Assembly: GCA_016281115.1 (NCBI GenBank)
Contig: JAEEHZ010000077.1
Coordinates: forward strand, 1-8,983
DNA length: 8,983 nt
Direction of reading: 5' to 3'
DNA from: Clostridiaceae bacterium
GTDB taxonomy: Bacteria > Bacillota > Clostridia > Oscillospirales > Acutalibacteraceae
In this document: piece after piece, positions 5,815 to 8,983 of the stretch
How positions within the stretch are numbered: the stretch's first letter is position 1
Layout of the letters: every line of letters begins with the position of its first letter
The notes under the pieces: model-generated
The model's database searches: none
What the model was told of the DNA's origin: nothing
Seen by the model: only the letters and a program-made list of their open reading frames with translations
Program-made: the position numbers and the translations under genes

Positions 5815-7071
5815 TTATTTCTTCTTCCTGTCGTTTTTAACAGGAATGAGAATTGTAACTGTAGTTCCTTCGCCAATAATGCTGTCAATAGTTAAAGTAC
5901 CGCCGCACATTTTCTCGATTCTTTCACGCACGTTGGATATTCCTATATGTTTTTCGTCCGGACTGTGTTTCTGATTTACATCAAATCCTTTGCCATTATC
6001 ATGTATGACGATTTCGTGATAACCTTCAATTTTTCTTGTATAAACTGTAACAAGTCCTTTCTCGCGGATACGCACTCCGTGGCGTATTGCGTTTTCAATA
6101 AGCGGCTGCACTGTCAGCGCAGGAACTAAAAAATCAGTGTCACGCGTATCATATTTTACGCTGACAGTCGGAAATCGTATCATCTCAATTTCGCAATAAA
6201 CCTGCGTGTGCTCCAGCTCATTTTTAAAAGGGATGAGCTGAGGCTTATCGAGTGTGTCGATATTTTGCCGCAGATATGTTCCGAATTTCTCGGTAACGTT
6301 GAACGCTTGTTCCGGATCGATACGGCAAAGCGCTTGAATCGAGGAAAGAGTGTTATACAAAAAATGCGGCTGTATTTGAGACATCATGATACGTATTCGC
6401 TGTTCGGCCATAAGTGCCTTTTCATGCTTATATACAAACTGAAGATGAAGCCAAATATAGTAAAAAGGACAACTGATTATCATAGCAACCGACAAAAACG
6501 TTACACTGCTATCTTTTTTAACAATAAAGGTGTCAAGCAGAACCGCAAAGATTATCATTGCCGTATTAAAAACCGGGATGATTACCTGAAATCTTCGTTT
6601 AACGGTTTTTGCGCTCAGCGTCAAATATATCATATATGCAATCATGATCGCACTGCATATATGACTGCTGTATCCGAGTGGTCCACGGTAAAAATGATTG
6701 TCGCTGCCAATGTAAAAGCAAATATCACTAAACAGAGACGTCATACTTATAACAGTGTTAATACCTATCAATATCCAAAATGGCGTGTAATTTTTTTCAT
6801 AGTCAAGAATATAGCAAAAAATCAGTATGATAAGAGGTCTTACAGAGTAGCCGTAAATGGAACAAAGCGTTCTTACAAAAGGTATCTTTACATTATAGTC
6901 TAACGAATTCTGAAAAACTAAACTAATGATTAAGAACACATTTACTAAAATGAATATCCTGCTGTTTCTTTTTATGTACGGGTCAATCAAAGTTACCAGA
7001 ATTATACCAAACAACTGCAGAATAAGCGGTACAATAATATGTAGATCCTCAAGTGTTATCAAGCTTTGCAT
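5815..7071 (-). CDS. Sensor histidine kinase, LytS/YehU type (PF06580) with multi-pass membrane N-terminus
   Basis: The 418-residue membrane kinase has an N-terminal half (about 11-212) made of roughly seven hydrophobic segments, with no recognisable extracellular domain, suggesting that it senses a signal within or near the membrane. The His_kinase dimerisation segment follows, with phospho-acceptor H236 in QIQPHFLYNTLSSIQAL. The ATPase domain has the N box VQPLIENAIRHG (321-332, N327), the G1 box DNGKGF (358-363) and GISNVRERI (377-385), then a basic tail (NDRKKK). It should phosphorylate the response regulator encoded 89 bp downstream on the same strand. The ATG start has GAAGGAG eight bases upstream, and a sigma-A promoter lies at 7111-7139. 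The signal is unknown. Confidence 0.92.
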   Translation of the reverse strand: MQSLITLEDLHIIVPLILQLFGIILVTLIDPYIKRNSRIFILVNVFLIISLVFQNSLDYNVKIPFVRTLCSIYGYSVRPLIILIFCYILDYEKNYTPFWILIGINTVISMTSLFSDICFYIGSDNHFYRGPLGYSSHICSAIMIAYMIYLTLSAKTVKRRFQVIIPVFNTAMIIFAVLLDTFIVKKDSSVTFLSVAMIISCPFYYIWLHLQFVYKHEKALMAEQRIRIMMSQIQPHFLYNTLSSIQALCRIDPEQAFNVTEKFGTYLRQNIDTLDKPQLIPFKNELEHTQVYCEIEMIRFPTVSVKYDTRDTDFLVPALTVQPLIENAIRHGVRIREKGLVTVYTRKIEGYHEIVIHDNGKGFDVNQKHSPDEKHIGISNVRERIEKMCGGTLTIDSIIGEGTTVTILIPVKNDRKKK

Positions 7072-7110
7072 AATTTATTCTCCTTCTGACCTTTCTCACC
7101 TTTCAAAGTT

Positions 7111-7139
7111 AGTATAACACAAATAATCGACAGACTCAA
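7111..7139 (-). promoter_or_regulatory. Sigma-A promoter of the histidine kinase-regulator operon
   Basis: On the minus strand, TTGAGT (7134-7139), a 17-bp spacer and TATACT (7111-7116) lie 40 bp upstream of the kinase ATG. The tandem repeats at 7174-7222 sit about 35-80 bp upstream of its -35. Confidence 0.75.
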
Positions 7140-7173
7140 GGTGATTTATGTAAACATACTGTCCCAATTTATT

Positions 7174-7222
7174 AACTTTGTGCAAAACTTTATAAAAACT
7201 CTGTGCAAAACTTGATAAAAAC
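7174..7222. repeat. Two 23-bp-period direct repeats made of AAC-led units at 11-12 bp spacing
   Basis: Two copies of a unit reading AACTYTGTGCA then AAACTTKATAAA occur at a 23-bp period; their common 21-base cores (7179-7199 and 7202-7222) differ at one position. AAC recurs at 7174, 7186, 7197, 7209 and 7220, so the units fall on about one face of the helix. The array lies between the divergent promoters and is a candidate regulator-binding region. Confidence 0.65.
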
Positions 7223-7230
7223 AAAAATAT

Positions 7231-7267
7231 TGTTAGTATTTGTTGGACATTTGTTGGACACGTGTTG
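7231..7267 (+). repeat. 11-bp direct repeat ATTTGTTGGAC x2 with flanking degenerate copies
   Basis: ATTTGTTGGAC occurs twice in exact tandem (7238-7248, 7249-7259). The core TGTTG recurs at 7241, 7252 and 7263, and TGTTA is at 7231. This gives four units at 10-11 bp spacing immediately upstream of a candidate -10 box, the arrangement known for SARP-type activator sites. Confidence 0.7.
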
Positions 7268-7274
7268 TTATTAT
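7243..7274 (+). promoter_or_regulatory. Likely activator-dependent promoter of the surface-protein operon
   Basis: TATTAT at 7269-7274 is a plausible -10 box, with TATACC at 7272-7277 as an overlapping alternative. No good -35 hexamer is at normal spacing: TTGGAC in the repeats lies 9 bp (second copy) or 20 bp (first copy) upstream of TATTAT. A near-consensus -10 with repeats where the -35 should be suggests dependence on a bound activator. Confidence 0.45.
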
Positions 7275-7495
7275 ACCATAGAAAGATAAGAATTGGTCTA
7301 TCAGTGGAAAAAAGAATAATGTTAAGGTATATTGTGGCTATAACTAAGCAAACGGGCAGTATTTTGAAAAACAGCTAATGATATGATGTCCATAATATAT
7401 GACTTGTCAGTAGTCTGCGTTTGCTTGCAACAATTCTTGTGAAATGCTATCTAAATCATAATTTCGAAAGTATTGTTCGTGAGGGAGGTGGATCA
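7275..7495 (+). other. Long untranslated leader of the surface-protein operon
   Basis: If transcription starts near 7281 the leader is about 215 bases, long for this window. It can form a long-range stem: AAGCAAACG (7346-7354) pairs perfectly with CGTTTGCTT (7418-7426), extended by CAG (7357-7359) with CTG (7415-7417) past a GG bulge. I see no match to a known riboswitch and no terminator hairpin with a T run. Confidence 0.35.
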
Positions 7496-7951
7496 GTGAC
7501 AAACAAAGAACTTAAAAAGCTTACAAGAACCGAGCTTTTAGAGCTTCTTTTGGCTCAGACCGAACGTGCGGACAGCTTGGAAAAAGAGATAGAAGAATTA
7601 AGAAAAAAACTTTCCGAAAAAGATATTGCAATACAAAATTCAGGTTCAATTGCCGAGGCAGCGCTTAAGATCAACGATATTTTTAACGCCGCACAAGCTG
7701 CAGCCGATCAGTATCTCATAAATATCAAAGGCAACGCGGATATGCCCTCTGAACAAAGAACAGTTGAACGCAAAAATGAGGATCCTGTGTCTGACCTAAG
7801 CCATACAGTAAGCAGACCTCAACAATTAAGCGTGCCGCAGATCCACACTTCGCGAGAAACGGTTTCTGTTCACCGGTCAGAAACAAAAGATGGAAGAATA
7901 TTAGTTTATCGCAAGCCGGTACAGGAAGAAGATATAGATGATTTTGAATAA
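7496..7951 (+). CDS. Coiled-coil protein of unknown function, first gene of the surface operon
   Basis: The 151-residue product has an N-terminal, heptad-like, charged coiled coil (about 2-45: KELKKLTRTELLELL, then EKEIEELRKKLSEKD), an Ala-rich helix (IAEAALKINDIFNAAQAAADQYL, about 50-74) and a low-complexity polar C-terminal half that is probably disordered, ending in an acidic EEDIDDFE. No signal peptide or membrane segment is seen, so it is probably cytoplasmic. I do not recognise a characterised family; similar small coiled-coil proteins occur beside signal peptidase and surface-protein genes in Clostridia. The GTG start at 7496 has GGGAGGTGG just upstream; the open frame extends 25 codons further left but without a ribosome site. 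The signal peptidase start is 64 bp downstream, so the two are probably co-transcribed. Confidence 0.8.
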   Translation: MTNKELKKLTRTELLELLLAQTERADSLEKEIEELRKKLSEKDIAIQNSGSIAEAALKINDIFNAAQAAADQYLINIKGNADMPSEQRTVERKNEDPVSDLSHTVSRPQQLSVPQIHTSRETVSVHRSETKDGRILVYRKPVQEEDIDDFE

Positions 7952-8015
7952 GTAAAGGCTTGTGCCGTTGCCGAATTACACATTTGCCGCATCTCAAAAA
8001 GAGGGAAAACCCATA

Positions 8016-8597
8016 ATGAAAAAATATACTCCAGAATTTCCCGAAGCTGCTCAAATAGAGCAAGAGCTTCAGAGAGAAAAATATCGTAAAAGATACAGAA
8101 GAATTTTGCGAAGCACGGTGTATGCTTTGGTTGTTACGGCGGCATTTGCCGTTTTGGTCGCAACGCTGTGGATGCCCGTTTTGCAGATATACGGTACGTC
8201 TATGACTCCTACACTTACAGATGGGGACATTGTTGTGTCGCTCAAGGGTTCTTCTTTTGACGCCGGAGATGTTGTGGGCTTTTACTACGGGAACAAGCTC
8301 CTTGTAAAACGGTGTATAGCCGGGCCCGGTGATTGGGTCGATATTACAAGCGACGGCGATGTTTTTGTTAACGGAAATCTTCTTAAAGAGCCGTATTTAA
8401 CAGAAAAGGCTTTTGGCGAGTGCGATATGGAGCTGCCGTATCAGGTGCCTGAGAACAAATGGTTTTTAATGGGCGACCACCGTTCCACCTCAATAGACAG
8501 CCGCAGCTCCACCGTAGGCTGTGTGGAAACAGAACAAATAGTGGGAAAAATCGTTTTCAGAGTGTGGCCCTTTAAAAGCTTCGGAAATGTAAAATAA
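8016..8597 (+). CDS. lepB: Type I signal peptidase (S26 family)
   Basis: The 193-residue membrane serine protease removes signal peptides from exported proteins. A basic cytoplasmic N-terminus (EKYRKRYRRILR) precedes one membrane anchor (about 33-53), and the catalytic domain faces outward. The nucleophile is S62 (GTSMTPTLTDGDIV) and the general base K98 (LLVKRCIAGPGDWVDI). Box E is GDHRSTSIDSR (153-163), and VGKIVFRVWPF closes the fold. The Ser-Lys spacing and single anchor are typical of Gram-positive SipS-like enzymes. I chose the ATG at 8016 (AGAGGG about ten bases upstream); a GTG 18 codons earlier has poor spacing. Lying 41 bp before a surface-protein gene, it may be dedicated to that substrate. 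Confidence 0.93.
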   Translation: MKKYTPEFPEAAQIEQELQREKYRKRYRRILRSTVYALVVTAAFAVLVATLWMPVLQIYGTSMTPTLTDGDIVVSLKGSSFDAGDVVGFYYGNKLLVKRCIAGPGDWVDITSDGDVFVNGNLLKEPYLTEKAFGECDMELPYQVPENKWFLMGDHRSTSIDSRSSTVGCVETEQIVGKIVFRVWPFKSFGNVK

Positions 8598-8638
8598 TAA
8601 ATTAAATTAATAAATTTGACAGAAAGGAGGGTAAGCAT

Positions 8639-8983
8639 ATGACGCAGAGAGAATTATTGATGGAAACAGTAAAACTTAACAATAAGCATAAAAGAAAGAA
8701 ACGCTGGTACAGAATTGTCAGCGTGTTGTCTGCAATTGTTGTATTCTGCACCACATATGCGCTTATCCTTCCTGCCATAACAATGACAAACGATACATAT
8801 TGCGGTTTAGAGCATGAGCACACTTTGCAGTGTTATTCAAATCCCGAAGCGGATGTGGAAACTCCCGTTCAGTGGGAGAAAACCATGCAAAATGCCGAGC
8901 TTTTGAGCCTTAAAGGAAAGGACACCGCATCAATAGCGAAAACACAGCTCGGTTACACGGAAAGCTATAAGAACTACATGGTC
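8639..8983 (+). CDS. N-terminus of a large secreted/surface protein, probably CHAP-like or adhesin-type (partial)
   Basis: Only the first 115 codons are present; the frame is open at the window edge. The ATG has AAAGGAGG eight bases upstream. A basic segment (NNKHKRKKRWYR, about 14-25) precedes a hydrophobic signal or anchor (about 26-47) ending YALILPAITMT, a phrase common at the start of large clostridial surface proteins. A CxxxHxHxxxC motif follows (C55, H59, H61, C65), perhaps a metal site. The last visible part, IAKTQLGYTESYKNYMV, resembles the opening of CHAP/amidase-like domains in such proteins ('AKSQLGYTES'). Cna-B repeats and a sortase signal often follow in these proteins but cannot be seen here. 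The upstream signal peptidase could process it. Confidence 0.75.
   Translation, partial: MTQRELLMETVKLNNKHKRKKRWYRIVSVLSAIVVFCTTYALILPAITMTNDTYCGLEHEHTLQCYSNPEADVETPVQWEKTMQNAELLSLKGKDTASIAKTQLGYTESYKNYMV

Noticed and set aside
6208..6903. A 231-codon + strand open frame inside the kinase gene
   Set aside because: It is antisense to the clearly coding, motif-rich kinase frame, has no recognisable domain, and has a composition typical of a shadow frame.
7174..7267. CRISPR-like array
   Set aside because: Units are 11-23 bp, directly adjacent and without unique spacers; they fit operator sites, not CRISPR.
7304..7378. A 24-codon GTG frame in the leader of the + operon, like a leader peptide
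   Set aside because: It has no Shine-Dalgarno site, no run of regulatory codons and no attached attenuator.
7421..7495. Upstream extension of the coiled-coil gene
   Set aside because: The extension lacks a ribosome-binding site, while the GTG at 7496 has a strong GGGAGGTGG just upstream.
7962..8015. GTG start 18 codons earlier for the signal peptidase
   Set aside because: AAAGG is only three bases from that GTG, too close; the ATG at 8016 gives a normal signal-peptidase N-terminus.

Overview
The window looks like chromosome from a low-GC, Gram-positive member of the Clostridia, probably a gut Oscillospiraceae/Ruminococcaceae-type organism. This is inferred from purine-rich Shine-Dalgarno sites (GGAGG, AAAGGAGG), sigma-A promoters, a T-box leader, a SigH-like sigma factor, and a surface protein with the N-terminal anchor and CxxxHxHxxxC motif familiar from gut Clostridia. 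No species can be named from the sequence alone.

Left part (1-4676). The window opens on the last 70 bases of a group II intron on the + strand: domain V, then domain VI with its bulged branch-point A. The genes that follow are all on the minus strand. Read in their own direction they are: a Trp-specific T-box leader with a consensus promoter (4357-4676); a TrpB2-type tryptophan synthase beta chain; a subgroup Ic aspartate-type aminotransferase; a small DUF4177 protein ending at a terminator (1296-1328); a GTG-initiated SigH-like sigma factor with its own sigma-A promoter; and a double zinc-ribbon protein ending at a terminator (94-126). trpB, the aminotransferase and possibly the DUF4177 gene may form one tryptophan-responsive transcription unit.

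Right part (4677-8983). A minus-strand two-component pair encodes a polytopic LytS/YehU-type (PF06580) histidine kinase and a response regulator with an N-terminal REC domain and a SARP/OmpR-like winged helix. Diverging from it on the + strand is an operon of a coiled-coil protein, a type I signal peptidase, and the N-terminus of a large secreted or surface protein that runs off the window.

The 424-bp region between the divergent operons is the most interesting DNA here. It holds an exact tandem 11-bp direct repeat (ATTTGTTGGAC x2) just upstream of a candidate -10 box, and a second array of AAC-led units at 11-12 bp spacing. A related tandem 11-bp pair (18 of 22 positions identical) lies on the minus strand in the kinase-regulator gap. 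Direct repeats of 11-bp period just upstream of a -10 box are the classic layout of SARP-bound promoters. I therefore infer that this regulator controls the divergent surface-protein operon and its own synthesis. That link is inference; the repeats themselves are directly visible.
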